Part shown: positions 1-8,357 of the stretch, piece by piece
Layout of the letters: the number at the start of each line of letters is the position of its first letter
How positions within the stretch are numbered: position 1 is the stretch's first letter
NCBI RefSeq assembly: GCF_014193895.1
Contig: NZ_BLZR01000001.1
Coordinates: forward strand, 4,030,001 to 4,094,000
Source: Clostridium fungisolvens
GTDB taxonomy: Bacteria; Bacillota; Clostridia; Clostridiales; Clostridiaceae
DNA: 64,000 bases
Reading direction: 5' to 3'
The notes under the pieces: model-generated
Databases searched by the model: none
Seen by the model: the letters and a program-made list of their open reading frames with translations, nothing else
What the model was told of the DNA's origin: nothing
Program-made: the position numbers and the translations under genes

Positions 1-66
1 TAGCAGGATTCGAACCTACGAATGATGGAGTCAAAGTCCATTGCCTTACCGCTTGGCGACATCCCA
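1..66 (-). tRNA. tRNA-Gln (TTG), 3' end cut off by window edge
   Basis: Read on the minus strand this is a cloverleaf with anticodon TTG. Its last nine bases, including CCA, lie outside the window. It matches the complete copy at 998-1072 over its whole visible length, so it belongs to a duplicated Gln-His-Lys-Arg block. Confidence 0.93.
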
Positions 67-76
67 ATATTAAATA

Positions 77-153
77 TGGGGTGAACGATGGGATTCGAAC
101 CCACGACAACCAGAGCCACAATCTGGTGCTCTACCAACTGAACTACGTCCACC
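77..153 (-). tRNA. tRNA-His (GTG)
   Basis: Minus-strand cloverleaf with anticodon GTG and encoded CCA. The extra 5' G expected for His tRNA pairs with C73. An identical gene lies at 1083-1159. Confidence 0.95.
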
Positions 154-158
154 ATATT

Positions 159-234
159 TGGTGCGCCATCAGGGACTCGAACCCAAGACACCCTGATTAA
201 GAGTCAGGTGCTCTACCAACTGAGCTAATGGCGC
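159..234 (-). tRNA. tRNA-Lys (CTT)
   Basis: Minus-strand cloverleaf of 76 nt with anticodon CTT and encoded CCA. The acceptor stem GCGCCAT/ATGGCGC is fully paired. A second copy lies at 1165-1240. Confidence 0.95.
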
Positions 235-238
235 ATAA

Positions 239-315
<77 letters not shown>

Positions 316-359
316 ATATTAAAAACTATGTATTATAACATCTAATATTAAGATGTTTA

Positions 360-433
360 TGGAGCGGGTAGTGGGAGTCGAACCCACCTTTTCAGCTTGG
401 AAGGCTGGAGTATTACCGATATACGATACCCGC
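360..433 (-). tRNA. tRNA-Gly (TCC), copy 1
   Basis: Minus-strand cloverleaf of 74 nt with anticodon TCC and encoded CCA. Further copies lie at 655-728 and 1379-1452. Confidence 0.95.
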
Positions 434-443
434 ATATTTAAAC

Positions 444-519
444 TGGTCGGGGTGACAGGGATCGAACCTGCGACCTCATGGTCCCAAACCACGCGCGCTC
501 CCATCTGCGCTACACCCCG
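444..519 (-). tRNA. tRNA-Pro (TGG), copy 1
   Basis: Minus-strand cloverleaf of 76 nt with anticodon TGG and encoded CCA. The acceptor stem CGGGGTG/CACCCCG is fully paired. A second copy is at 1459-1534. Confidence 0.95.
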
Positions 520-533
520 ATATCCATTTAAAA

Positions 534-610
<77 letters not shown>

Positions 611-654
611 ATATTAAAAACTATGTATTATAACATCTAATATTAAGATGTTTA

Positions 655-728
655 TGGAGCGGGTAGTGGGAGTCGAACCCACCTTTTCAGCTTGGAAGGC
701 TGGAGTATTACCGATATACGATACCCGC
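655..728 (-). tRNA. tRNA-Gly (TCC), copy 2
   Basis: Minus-strand cloverleaf of 74 nt with anticodon TCC and encoded CCA. The sequence matches the copy at 360-433. Confidence 0.95.
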
Positions 729-733
729 ATATT

Positions 734-808
734 TGGAGCGGAAGACGGGACTCGAACCCGCGACCTTCACCTTGGCAAGGTGACACTCTACCATTGAGTC
801 ACTTCCGC
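734..808 (-). tRNA. tRNA-Gly (GCC)
   Basis: Minus-strand cloverleaf of 75 nt with anticodon GCC and encoded CCA. It is single-copy in this window, part of the unduplicated core Gly-Leu-Lys(TTT). Confidence 0.95.
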
Positions 809-813
809 ATGAT

Positions 814-897
814 TGGTGCAGATGAAGGGAGTCGAACCCCCACGCCGTAGGCGCTAGATCCTAAGTCTAGTGCGTCTGCCAATTCCGCCACATCTGC
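814..897 (-). tRNA. tRNA-Leu (TAG)
   Basis: Class II tRNA of 84 nt on the minus strand with a long variable arm, anticodon TAG and encoded CCA. It is single-copy here. Confidence 0.94.
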
Positions 898-918
898 ATC
901 TTTTCATTTAATTATAAT

Positions 919-994
919 TGGTGGCTTACCGGGGAATCGAACCCCGGACACCATGATTAAAAGTCATGTGCTCTACCGACTGAGCTAGTAAACC
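919..994 (-). tRNA. tRNA-Lys (TTT)
   Basis: Minus-strand cloverleaf of 76 nt with anticodon TTT and encoded CCA. It is single-copy here and distinct from the two Lys(CTT) genes. Confidence 0.95.
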
Positions 995-997
995 AAT

Positions 998-1072
998 TGG
1001 CTGGGATAGCAGGATTCGAACCTACGAATGATGGAGTCAAAGTCCATTGCCTTACCGCTTGGCGACATCCCA
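998..1072 (-). tRNA. tRNA-Gln (TTG)
   Basis: Complete minus-strand cloverleaf of 75 nt with anticodon TTG and encoded CCA. It is the full-length copy of the gene truncated at position 1. Confidence 0.95.
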
Positions 1073-1082
1073 ATATTAAATA

Positions 1083-1159
1083 TGGGGTGAACGATGGGAT
1101 TCGAACCCACGACAACCAGAGCCACAATCTGGTGCTCTACCAACTGAACTACGTCCACC
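1083..1159 (-). tRNA. tRNA-His (GTG), copy 2
   Basis: Identical to the His gene at 77-153, including the extra 5' G and encoded CCA. Confidence 0.95.
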
Positions 1160-1164
1160 ATATT

Positions 1165-1240
1165 TGGTGCGCCATCAGGGACTCGAACCCAAGACACCCT
1201 GATTAAGAGTCAGGTGCTCTACCAACTGAGCTAATGGCGC
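1165..1240 (-). tRNA. tRNA-Lys (CTT), copy 2
   Basis: Same sequence as the Lys(CTT) gene at 159-234, with encoded CCA. Confidence 0.95.
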
Positions 1241-1244
1241 ATAA

Positions 1245-1321
<77 letters not shown>

Positions 1322-1340
1322 ATATCAAACAACATTGATT

Positions 1341-1369
1341 ATTTTACTAAATCCAACATCTTTTGTCAA
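1341..1369 (-). promoter_or_regulatory. Internal tRNA-array promoter (TTGACA-17-TAAAAT)
   Basis: On the minus strand TTGACA (1364-1369) and TAAAAT (1341-1346) are separated by exactly 17 bp. They lie in the spacer between Gly (1379-1452) and Arg (1245-1321). This is close to a consensus vegetative promoter and would start a transcript just before the Arg gene. The two other Gly-Arg spacers (316-359 and 611-654) keep the ACATCT/AGATGT inverted repeat but lack the TTGACA box. Confidence 0.75.
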
Positions 1370-1378
1370 GATGTTTTT

Positions 1379-1452
1379 TGGAGCGGGTAGTGGGAGTCGA
1401 ACCCACCTTTTCAGCTTGGAAGGCTGGAGTATTACCGATATACGATACCCGC
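1379..1452 (-). tRNA. tRNA-Gly (TCC), copy 3
   Basis: Minus-strand cloverleaf of 74 nt with anticodon TCC and encoded CCA. Confidence 0.95.
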
Positions 1453-1458
1453 ATAAAC

Positions 1459-1534
1459 TGGTCGGGGTGACAGGGATCGAACCTGCGACCTCATGGTCCC
1501 AAACCACGCGCGCTCCCATCTGCGCTACACCCCG
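1459..1534 (-). tRNA. tRNA-Pro (TGG), copy 2, first gene of the array
   Basis: Minus-strand cloverleaf of 76 nt with anticodon TGG and encoded CCA. It is the 5'-most gene of the array in transcription order, about 40 bp downstream of the promoter at 1575-1603. Confidence 0.95.
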
Positions 1535-1574
1535 GTTGCTTTCACAACTTGGTAACCTTTCGGCGACAAAGATT

Positions 1575-1603
1575 ATTCTACACGATGTTATTATTAGAGT
1601 CAA
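1575..1603 (-). promoter_or_regulatory. Main tRNA-array promoter (TTGACT-17-TAGAAT)
   Basis: On the minus strand TTGACT (1598-1603) and TAGAAT (1575-1580) are separated by 17 bp. It lies upstream of the first tRNA (Pro) with no other gene between, so it is the likely array promoter. Confidence 0.75.
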
Positions 1604-1752
1604 TACCCTTTTTGAAAAAAGTTTTTGAACCACTTTTCTTTATAAACCTAGTATTTGTAATACTTTGCGCCGATATACCAATTTATGTAACCAAAAGTTT
1701 TAAGATTAAAACGAATTGAAATATTCAGAATATAATTAATTACTCATATGTA

Positions 1753-2226
1753 TTACAGTTCTACTAAATAAGGGTATAAAGGCTTTCCTTCCTCAACTTC
1801 TATGAAGGCTATACTTCTTTTGCTCATTCTAGGAAGTGAGGCACTGCCTGGATTTACAAGCCATATATTGCTATGTTGAGTTACAAGTGATTGATGAGTA
1901 TGACCAAATAAAGCAGCATCAGCAGCTACTTCTTTTGCCTTAAAATATATGGAATTTAAATCATATTTTACATTGTATTTATGTCCATGAGTAATAAAAA
2001 GTTTTTTATCTAAAACTTCAACAATCATATCTACAGGGTAATTATTGGAGAAGTCACAATTCCCTTTAACACCATAAACTTTTCCATTGTAATTCTTAAT
2101 GATATATTCTAAATCAGTTATATTATCACCTAAATGAATCAATATATCACTCTTATTTATCATTCTTTTTACTTTCTCTATATACTCTGTAATACCATGA
2201 GTATCACTAACTACAGCTACGAGCAT
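1753..2226 (-). CDS. YfcE/MJ0936-type metallophosphoesterase
   Basis: A 157-residue cytoplasmic metallophosphoesterase, probably a phosphodiesterase acting on small substrates; the physiological substrate is unknown. The metal-binding motifs appear in family order: SDTHG at residues 7-11, HLGDN near 31, GNCD near 56, THGH near 79 and GHTH near 110, then NPGS. A GGAGG about ten bases upstream supports the start. It is the last gene of a minus-strand run (HypE-like, rph, rdgB, this gene), 19 bp after rdgB. Clostridia often keep rph, rdgB and yfcE together. No clear terminator follows before the tRNA array. The family assignment is firm, the function general. Confidence 0.9.
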   Translation of the reverse strand: MLVAVVSDTHGITEYIEKVKRMINKSDILIHLGDNITDLEYIIKNYNGKVYGVKGNCDFSNNYPVDMIVEVLDKKLFITHGHKYNVKYDLNSIYFKAKEVAADAALFGHTHQSLVTQHSNIWLVNPGSASLPRMSKRSIAFIEVEEGKPLYPYLVEL

Positions 2227-2245
2227 TTCTATTATGCCTCCAAAT

Positions 2246-2857
2246 TTAAATTAGATTCTTTAATGCTTTTTTTACAACGTCTAATGCTTTGCCCCTGTGG
2301 CTTATTGAATTCTTCTCATCAGCTGTCATTTCTGCAAAGGTCTTATTAAATTCTGGCACGAAAAATAGAGGATCATAGCCAAACCCTTCTACTCCTGCTA
2401 ATTCTTCTTTTATAACGCCATAGGCTCTTTCTTCTACCTTTACAGTTTCCCCATCACTATTTATTAAAACTATAGCACAAACAAAAGATGCACTCCTTTT
2501 TTCAGTTGGTACGCCCTTTAATTTTTCTAATAGCTTTTCATTATTTTTTTTGTTATTTCCGTGTTCTCCTGCGTATCTTGCAGAATACACGCCTGGTTCT
2601 CCATTTAGATAGTCAACTTCTAGTCCTGAGTCATCTGCCATTATAAGAAAATCCTGCATTCCTTTTTCTTTTACATATTCATAAATTTCACTAGCTTTCT
2701 TATAAGAGTTTTCTAAAAATGTCTTACCGTCCTCTACCACATCTATATCTATATCACAATCTTTAAGAGATTTTACTTCTACATTTACATCACTTAATAT
2801 TTGCTTTATTTCTTTTATTTTATGATCGTTATTACTTGCTACAATAATCGACTTCAC
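2246..2857 (-). CDS. rdgB: XTP/dITP diphosphatase (non-canonical purine NTP pyrophosphatase)
   Basis: This 203-residue protein is a Ham1/RdgB pyrophosphatase. It hydrolyses dITP, ITP and XTP to monophosphates and so keeps deaminated purines out of nucleic acids. It shows the N-terminal SNNDHKIKEI segment, the DDSGLEVDYL motif, SARYAGEHG, the substrate-pocket sequence EGFGYDPLFF and SHRGKA near the C-terminus, all in family order and at normal length. Translation starts at a GTG directly after the rph stop codon with a single base between, and the GGGGG ribosome binding site lies inside the end of rph. This suggests translational coupling in the rph-rdgB-yfcE operon. Confidence 0.95.
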   Translation of the reverse strand: MKSIIVASNNDHKIKEIKQILSDVNVEVKSLKDCDIDIDVVEDGKTFLENSYKKASEIYEYVKEKGMQDFLIMADDSGLEVDYLNGEPGVYSARYAGEHGNNKKNNEKLLEKLKGVPTEKRSASFVCAIVLINSDGETVKVEERAYGVIKEELAGVEGFGYDPLFFVPEFNKTFAEMTADEKNSISHRGKALDVVKKALKNLI

Positions 2858-2858
2858 T

Positions 2859-3605
2859 TTATTTTCCCCCTGTACCTATCCATAAACTATCTGTTTTCAA
2901 TACATCTTTTTGTGCTTGAATTATGTGTTTAACGCCTCTTTCACCTAATGATAGCAGCTCATCTAAATCTTTTCTTGAAAAAGGACTTTCTTCTCCAGTT
3001 CCTTGTACCTCAATGAACTCTCCGCTATCCGTCATAACGATATTCATATCGACTTTAGCCTTAGAATCTTCTTCATAACATAAATCTATAATTTTTTCAT
3101 CGTTTAATATTCCAACACTTACAGCTCCGACAAAACTTCTTATCGGAAAAACTTTAAAGGGCTGATTCTTATGAAGCCTGTTAACTGCATCTACTAGGGC
3201 TACAAATGCGCCAGAAATTGATGCTGTCCTTGTTCCTCCATCGGCTTGAATAACATCACAATCAATCCATATAGTCTTTTCTCCAAGTGCTTTTAAATCT
3301 ACCACAGATCTTAGAGCTCTTCCAATAAGTCTTTGTATCTCCATAGTTCTACCATCTATCTTTAGCTTAGCTATATCTCTCGGTTTTCTAGATTGAGTTG
3401 ATCTAGGTAACATATTATATTCTGCAGTAATCCATCCCTCTCCACTACCCTTTAAAAATGGTGGCACCTTTTCCTCTATTGATGCATTACATAATACCTT
3501 TGTATCTCCCATTTCTATAAGTACTGAGCCTTCTGCATACTTTGTATAATTTCTTGTTAGCTTTATAGGTCTTAAACCCTCATTTTTTCTTCCGTCTATT
3601 CTCAT
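2859..3605 (-). CDS. rph: Ribonuclease PH
   Basis: A 248-residue phosphorolytic 3'-5' exoribonuclease that trims tRNA 3' ends. It has the family features RPIKLTRNYTKYAEGSVLIE at the N-terminus, the catalytic core with AEYNMLPRST, GRTMEIQRLIGRALR and DVIQADGGTRTASISGAFVAL. An upstream in-frame start exists at 3647. The ATG at 3605 is preferred because GGAGG sits seven bases before it and the protein then begins MRIDGRKNEGLRP as in relatives. The 3' end is 1 bp from rdgB, the 5' end 22 bp from the HypE-like gene. A tRNA-processing enzyme next to a large tRNA array is suggestive but may be chance. Confidence 0.96.
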   Translation of the reverse strand: MRIDGRKNEGLRPIKLTRNYTKYAEGSVLIEMGDTKVLCNASIEEKVPPFLKGSGEGWITAEYNMLPRSTQSRKPRDIAKLKIDGRTMEIQRLIGRALRSVVDLKALGEKTIWIDCDVIQADGGTRTASISGAFVALVDAVNRLHKNQPFKVFPIRSFVGAVSVGILNDEKIIDLCYEEDSKAKVDMNIVMTDSGEFIEVQGTGEESPFSRKDLDELLSLGERGVKHIIQAQKDVLKTDSLWIGTGGK

Positions 3606-3627
3606 AAAATTGCCTCCTTCATAAATA

Positions 3628-4605
3628 TCATATAGAAAAAAGTTCATCTCTTTCAGGTTGAGGAACTATAACTTCTCCTTCTAATTCTTTAACTAATATT
3701 CCTTCATCATTTGTTATATTACCAATTATAGTAGAATTAATTCCATTTTTCATTAGTAGTTTTACAAGCTCTTCACCATTTTTAGTAGTTATAATCATGC
3801 TTCCAGAAGATATTAATTTAAGCGGATCTATATTAAATACCTTACATACCTTTTTAGTTACAGCCGTAACAGGCATTCTATCTTCATATACTTTAAATCC
3901 TACATTAGAAGCATCAGCAAGTTCCCAAAGCGCTCCTAGCACTCCACCTTCAGTAATATCATGCATACTATTTACGCCGAACTTTCCACTTACTTTCCCT
4001 TCCATTATAACACTAATTTTATTAATATATTCTTTAGCTTCGTTTATCTCTTCTTTTGTTAGTACATCTTTTAGTTTTTCGATTTTATCATTTACTATTA
4101 TATTAGTACCTTCTAAAGCAAGACTTTTGGTTACGACTATATCATCACCAATTTGAGCTCCTGCTGTTGATACTGCTTTCCCACTAATGCATTTACCTAG
4201 AACGGTACATGAAACAACAATTCTGTTTACTGCAGAAGTTATTTCAGTATGTCCTCCAATTATTTCCACATTTATCTTTGAGGTTTCTTCATCAATTTGC
4301 TTCATTACATCGTTTATTTCTTCAAAGGTAGTATTTTCTGGCGCTAGTATAGTAACCAATATAGCCATAGGATCTACTCCACAGGATGCTACATCATTAC
4401 AATTCACATGAACAGCCAGTCTTCCTATGTTTTCAGCTGCACCAGTTATGGGATCAGTAGATATTACACATTCATATTCTCCAAAGTCTATAACAGAGCA
4501 ATCTTCTCCTACTCCATTTCTTACTCTTACTTCATCTCTCTTAACTGATTTATTGTTATTTATTAATCCTTTAAGATCATCCCAGTTTAATTTTCCTGAT
4601 TTCAT
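3628..4605 (-). CDS. AIR synthase-related (HypE/PurM/SelD superfamily) protein
   Basis: This 325-residue protein has the two-domain AIR-synthase fold typical of ATP-using small-molecule enzymes. Recognisable parts are the N-terminal VRNGVGEDCSVIDFG, the ATP-binding stretch STDPITGAAENIGRLAVHVN, CNDVASCGVDP, IIGGHTEIT and the C-terminal MHDITEGGVLGALWELA. The pattern is closest to HypE of [NiFe]-hydrogenase maturation. However, HypE ends in a conserved Cys that carries the cyano group, whereas this protein ends in PERDELFSI and has no terminal Cys. It lacks the SelD active-site segment, and no hyp genes are nearby. It is probably a paralogue with its own unknown substrate. GGAG precedes the ATG at 4605. 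It is first in the rph operon. Confidence 0.82.
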   Translation of the reverse strand: MKSGKLNWDDLKGLINNNKSVKRDEVRVRNGVGEDCSVIDFGEYECVISTDPITGAAENIGRLAVHVNCNDVASCGVDPMAILVTILAPENTTFEEINDVMKQIDEETSKINVEIIGGHTEITSAVNRIVVSCTVLGKCISGKAVSTAGAQIGDDIVVTKSLALEGTNIIVNDKIEKLKDVLTKEEINEAKEYINKISVIMEGKVSGKFGVNSMHDITEGGVLGALWELADASNVGFKVYEDRMPVTAVTKKVCKVFNIDPLKLISSGSMIITTKNGEELVKLLMKNGINSTIIGNITNDEGILVKELEGEVIVPQPERDELFSI

Positions 4606-4698
4606 AAATGTTCTCCTTGTTTATATATATACGTATGCAATTTTTCACTGCAACAAACATATTATTAATATAAGTATTAATTTTATGAGGTGGATACA

Positions 4699-6195
4699 TT
4701 GAAGTATATAGGTCCTTTTTTTAGAATAAATAGTCTGACTTCATTGGAGATAGAAAGCCAGCTATTCTTTCTTTCACGGGAAGCCCTGAAACACATCGTA
4801 TTACAATCTCGTTGTGGTCTAATTTCCTCAACAAAAACTTCCAAAAAGTATCTTTCTAACAATGATATTAACATAATAAAAGATTTTTCTCCACTTTTAT
4901 GTATTTATAAAAAAGGGTCTCCAAAGTTTGCATCAACTAAGCATTTTCACGGTTGGTCTGAGGATGGTGTCAAGAAAGAAATTAGTAGCTCCTCAAATGC
5001 ATTGATGACTTTGAGTATATTAGAACTTTCAGAGTTTTATGCAAAGTTTGAGAAATCTTCTAGTATCAACTATTCAATGGCAAAGATTTATAGAGCCCTA
5101 GCTAAACAACAGTTAGATTTTTATTCTAAACAATTAAGAAACACAGATGGCGTTTTTGTGGATAAAAAGAATTTATCAGAAGGGAATAGCGAATTCAATC
5201 TTATCGATAAAGACAAAAAATTTAAATTTTCTGATCAAGCTTTAATGATGGTTGCATATTACCTTTATTGGAACATATGTACATTTGATGAGGATAGAGA
5301 AATGTATAAGGATTTTTCTCTAGACATATTAAATATGTTTATAAACTATAAGGAAGAAATTTACGACTTATCCTTCCAGGAATGCTGCAAGATTTGTTTT
5401 GCATTCAATGTTCTTTACAAGTATTCCAATAATAATGATGTAAAATTATTCTTAATTGATATTACAGATTATTTAATAGACAAATACAATGAGAAGAATT
5501 ACATCCTAGATAATTTAGATTACTCTTGCTTAATGGCAATAAATCTTCATTTATCTTATAAGAATACAGGAATTGAATCTTTTAAAGATAATTTCTTGCA
5601 AATTAGCGAGAGACACAAAAGATTATTTGATGATAATTCAGGAATCTTTTTGAAGCCAATGGAAAAGAAGGATATAAAATATGATTGCACTGAAGTGAAT
5701 AATTATATGATAAATATGCTTCTTTATGAAGAATATGAATCTTCAAGAGATTTTAAGGCTATGATTTCTACACTATTTAGACAGTTTTATATCACTTCAG
5801 GACTTGTTATTTCTTGGCCTGATGCCCCATCATTAGATAGCGATGAGAGATATAAGAATCTAACTCTTAACTCAGCTGATCTTATTGACGAATCAATGTT
5901 TAGAGTTAGTACTACTCCATCACCAGACACCACTGGCACAGCCCCAATATTCTTAAAGAAAATTGCATATTCAAAAAAGAAGGAAAACTTCACAACCACT
6001 AAGATAACTTTTGATAGTGCAAAGAATTTAACTAACTTCTTTAACATAATATTTCTATTCAAAGATACTATTCTAAAATCTTTTTTCTTCACCGAAGATA
6101 CATTCCCTAAAGAAAAAGTAGAAGTAGGAAATAGCGAAAATAAAGAGTTAGATATTACAGACGAGATAACTGATGATATTAGCAATAAACTTTAA
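4699..6195 (+). CDS. Uncharacterised clostridial protein, about 498 residues
   Basis: I do not recognise a functional domain. The protein is soluble and rich in Lys, Asp and Asn, with no signal peptide or membrane segment. Helical, Leu- and Tyr-rich stretches in the middle (about 120-330) could form an alpha-helical repeat. The acidic C-terminus (about 470-498) looks disordered. The TTG at 4699 is chosen because GAGGTGG lies eight bases before it; a GTG at 4690 would overlap that ribosome binding site. It is transcribed alone, divergently from the HypE-like gene, and is followed by a strong terminator. Coding quality is high throughout, so the gene is real, but its function is unknown. Confidence 0.8.
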   Translation: MKYIGPFFRINSLTSLEIESQLFFLSREALKHIVLQSRCGLISSTKTSKKYLSNNDINIIKDFSPLLCIYKKGSPKFASTKHFHGWSEDGVKKEISSSSNALMTLSILELSEFYAKFEKSSSINYSMAKIYRALAKQQLDFYSKQLRNTDGVFVDKKNLSEGNSEFNLIDKDKKFKFSDQALMMVAYYLYWNICTFDEDREMYKDFSLDILNMFINYKEEIYDLSFQECCKICFAFNVLYKYSNNNDVKLFLIDITDYLIDKYNEKNYILDNLDYSCLMAINLHLSYKNTGIESFKDNFLQISERHKRLFDDNSGIFLKPMEKKDIKYDCTEVNNYMINMLLYEEYESSRDFKAMISTLFRQFYITSGLVISWPDAPSLDSDERYKNLTLNSADLIDESMFRVSTTPSPDTTGTAPIFLKKIAYSKKKENFTTTKITFDSAKNLTNFFNIIFLFKDTILKSFFFTEDTFPKEKVEVGNSENKELDITDEITDDISNKL

Positions 6196-6226
6196 AGAGG
6201 AGCATAACTTTGCTCCTCTTTTTTTG
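6195..6226 (+). terminator. Rho-independent terminator
   Basis: The stem AAGAGGAGC/GCTCCTCTT is followed by a run of T. It ends the plus-strand gene at 4699-6195. The A-rich left flank may let it also serve the convergent gene at 6300-7907. Confidence 0.9.
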
Positions 6227-6299
6227 CTTCAAAACTGATAGTATATATCTATAATTAAATAATTGATTTATTTATAAATTATTATAATTATTTAATATT

Positions 6300-7907
6300 C
6301 TAATCACCAGAATTAACTTCCAATTGGTTAAGATTTAAAATTCCATCTTTACTAAAGGTTATACTTTTCACCTTATCAGACTTAACACAAATTAGATTAT
6401 TAAAAAGTAATGGTACTATATAGTTATTATCCCTTAATAGTTTCACAAGACTTTTATTTTTACTATCTACAGTTTCATCTTTCTTTAAGGTATTTGTGGA
6501 TATCATATCATTAATATCTTTATTATCTATAGTTTTCCCCTTATTATTTGCAATCCACTTATTCACTAACTGACCGTATGTGTCAGAACTAGACGTTATA
6601 TCTTCTAGCAATAATTCATAATCACCAGTGGACACAGCCTTCTTTAATTGATCTTTATCTAATAGATTGTATTTTACGGTTATATTATATATGTCTTTAA
6701 GATTTTTTGATATGAATTCACATATACTTTTATTCTCATCACTTTTTAAACATACTAACCTTAAAACATCACCCTCATAGCTTGATTTACTAAGCAGATT
6801 ACTAACTTGTTCCTTAATTGAATCTAAGTTTTTCGAATCATCTGCAATAGTGGAGCTTACAATACTTTCATTTGATTTCAATGCTTTTCTCTCTAACTCC
6901 CCTAGAGCTAGCTGAAATCTATCTTCTTTTACTAAAGAATTACCTGTTATAGTATTCAAAATAGACTTCTCTAACGCTCTTCTCATGCTCAGATTGGTCT
7001 TATTATTCTTAGTATCCGGATTAAATTCTATAACCTTCATAGTATCATTAGGAAATATCTCCACTAGATTTTTAGACGATAACCTAGATATCTCACTGTT
7101 AGGGATGTTTAATATTATATCTACATCCTTTTTAGATTCAAAATCTGCTAATGCAAGTTCAGCACCAGTGAATACTTTTAATATTATTTTTTTTGCATTT
7201 GTACTTTTTTTGTTCCAATACTTTTCATTAAGATCTAGTTCTATTTCCTTATCCTCATTTACATTTTTTATTGCATATGCCCCCGAGTATTTAATGGAGG
7301 AAAATTTTTCTTTATAGTTATCTAAATTATCATCAAGCTCTCTAAGTTTAAAATATCCCTCAGACAGCTTCTTTAAGAAACTATCATCTCTTACATTCAT
7401 TCTGAACTTTATCACATTTCCATCTTCTTTTGATATGGCAACATTTTTTTCAAAAGTGCCTTTTCCTTCATGATAGTCTTTTACTCCATATACATTATAG
7501 AGCTCACTTACGTATTCATCCTTATTTTTATTTGATGTAATGCTCTTAAAAAACTTCAAAAAATCATCTGCTGTTATTCTATTACCATTGCTCCAATAAA
7601 TATTATTTCTTAGTTTAAAAATATATTCTAGTCCATCTTTACTTACTGAATAGGACTCTGCAAGATCTGGCACTATATCACCATTTTCATTTTCACTGAC
7701 TAATCCATCAAAAATTGAATAAATAAAATCCTTGTCCCGAAGACTTAATTTATTAGTTATGTTTATAGAATCAGGAAACTTTTCTACGGCATAGGTTATC
7801 GAATTACTATCAGTAATATTATTATTTTTTGGTATTATATTAGTACAACCTTGCAAGGTAACAACAACTATAATTAATATCAATAGTTTGGAAAGCTTTC
7901 TTTTCAT
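6300..7907 (-). CDS. Family 5 extracellular solute-binding lipoprotein (OppA/DppA-like)
   Basis: A 535-residue lipoprotein with an N-terminal signal peptide and the lipobox LQGC, lipidated Cys at about residue 21. The mature part has the family 5 (peptide/nickel) binding-protein layout: an N-terminal FDGLVSENENGDIVPDLAES block, FKLRNNIYWSNG and ITADDFLKFF. It should bind a peptide-like ligand outside the membrane. No permease or ATPase is adjacent, so it is an orphan receptor. The oppBCDF operon at 22.2-26.1 kb lacks a binding protein and is a plausible partner. The start is ATG at 7907 with AAAGGAGAG upstream; an earlier in-frame start would put the signal peptide internally. It lies 60 bp after the gene at 7968. 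Confidence 0.88.
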   Translation of the reverse strand: MKRKLSKLLILIIVVVTLQGCTNIIPKNNNITDSNSITYAVEKFPDSINITNKLSLRDKDFIYSIFDGLVSENENGDIVPDLAESYSVSKDGLEYIFKLRNNIYWSNGNRITADDFLKFFKSITSNKNKDEYVSELYNVYGVKDYHEGKGTFEKNVAISKEDGNVIKFRMNVRDDSFLKKLSEGYFKLRELDDNLDNYKEKFSSIKYSGAYAIKNVNEDKEIELDLNEKYWNKKSTNAKKIILKVFTGAELALADFESKKDVDIILNIPNSEISRLSSKNLVEIFPNDTMKVIEFNPDTKNNKTNLSMRRALEKSILNTITGNSLVKEDRFQLALGELERKALKSNESIVSSTIADDSKNLDSIKEQVSNLLSKSSYEGDVLRLVCLKSDENKSICEFISKNLKDIYNITVKYNLLDKDQLKKAVSTGDYELLLEDITSSSDTYGQLVNKWIANNKGKTIDNKDINDMISTNTLKKDETVDSKNKSLVKLLRDNNYIVPLLFNNLICVKSDKVKSITFSKDGILNLNQLEVNSGD

Positions 7908-7967
7908 CAATATACTCTCCTTTAAGAAATATATATCTGAATTATGTCCAAACATTAATAATATTAA

Positions 7968-8357
7968 TCATACCGGCAGATATCTATTGAAATCTAATTT
8001 ATCATATTTTAAATGTTCATTATACTTTTTTTTACTCCATATTTGTCTTTTCAGAAAGGCCTTGCTATCTTCTAAAAAAACTTTAGGATAAGATAACTTC
8101 CAATTGTTCAATTTATATATTTCTGCTTGAAAAACTCCTGTAGTAATAAAATAAGCTTTATCCACTTCCATAAGCTCTACTAAATCTATGAAACTATTAT
8201 AATCTTCTTTAAATACTACTAAGGTTTTATTAAACTTCAATAAAACTTTTTCTCTTTTTCCTATAAGCTTTATTTCAAGAGTTAATCTATCTTTAATAAT
8301 TACTTCGTATTGTATCCCATATATCCAACAGTTCTTCGTCAAATTTTTAAATACCAC
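7968..8357 (-). CDS. Hypothetical protein, 5' end uncertain (possible frameshift)
   Basis: At least 129 residues, no recognised domain, basic, ending in KYDKLDFNRYLPV, and probably co-transcribed with the downstream lipoprotein gene. The only ordinary start in frame is a GTG at 8357, without a ribosome binding site. The reading frame stays open about 90 bp further upstream, with credible coding sequence (for example KLHKESLDKAILKFKR). A good GGAGG at 8449-8453 precedes ATG and TTG codons at 8441-8446. Those starts are out of frame by one base at a run of four G (8438-8441 on the plus strand as C). The native gene may begin there, disrupted by a one-base loss or a sequencing slip. Confidence 0.6.
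   Translation of the reverse strand: MVFKNLTKNCWIYGIQYEVIIKDRLTLEIKLIGKREKVLLKFNKTLVVFKEDYNSFIDLVELMEVDKAYFITTGVFQAEIYKLNNWKLSYPKVFLEDSKAFLKRQIWSKKKYNEHLKYDKLDFNRYLPV

Noticed and set aside
3797..4702. Plus-strand frames opposite the HypE-like gene
   Set aside because: They are antisense shadows of a clearly conserved gene and have unusual Ser/Thr/Ile-only composition.
5787..6185. 132-codon minus-strand frame opposite the 498-residue gene
   Set aside because: It is an antisense shadow with no ribosome binding site; the plus-strand gene has start, site and terminator.
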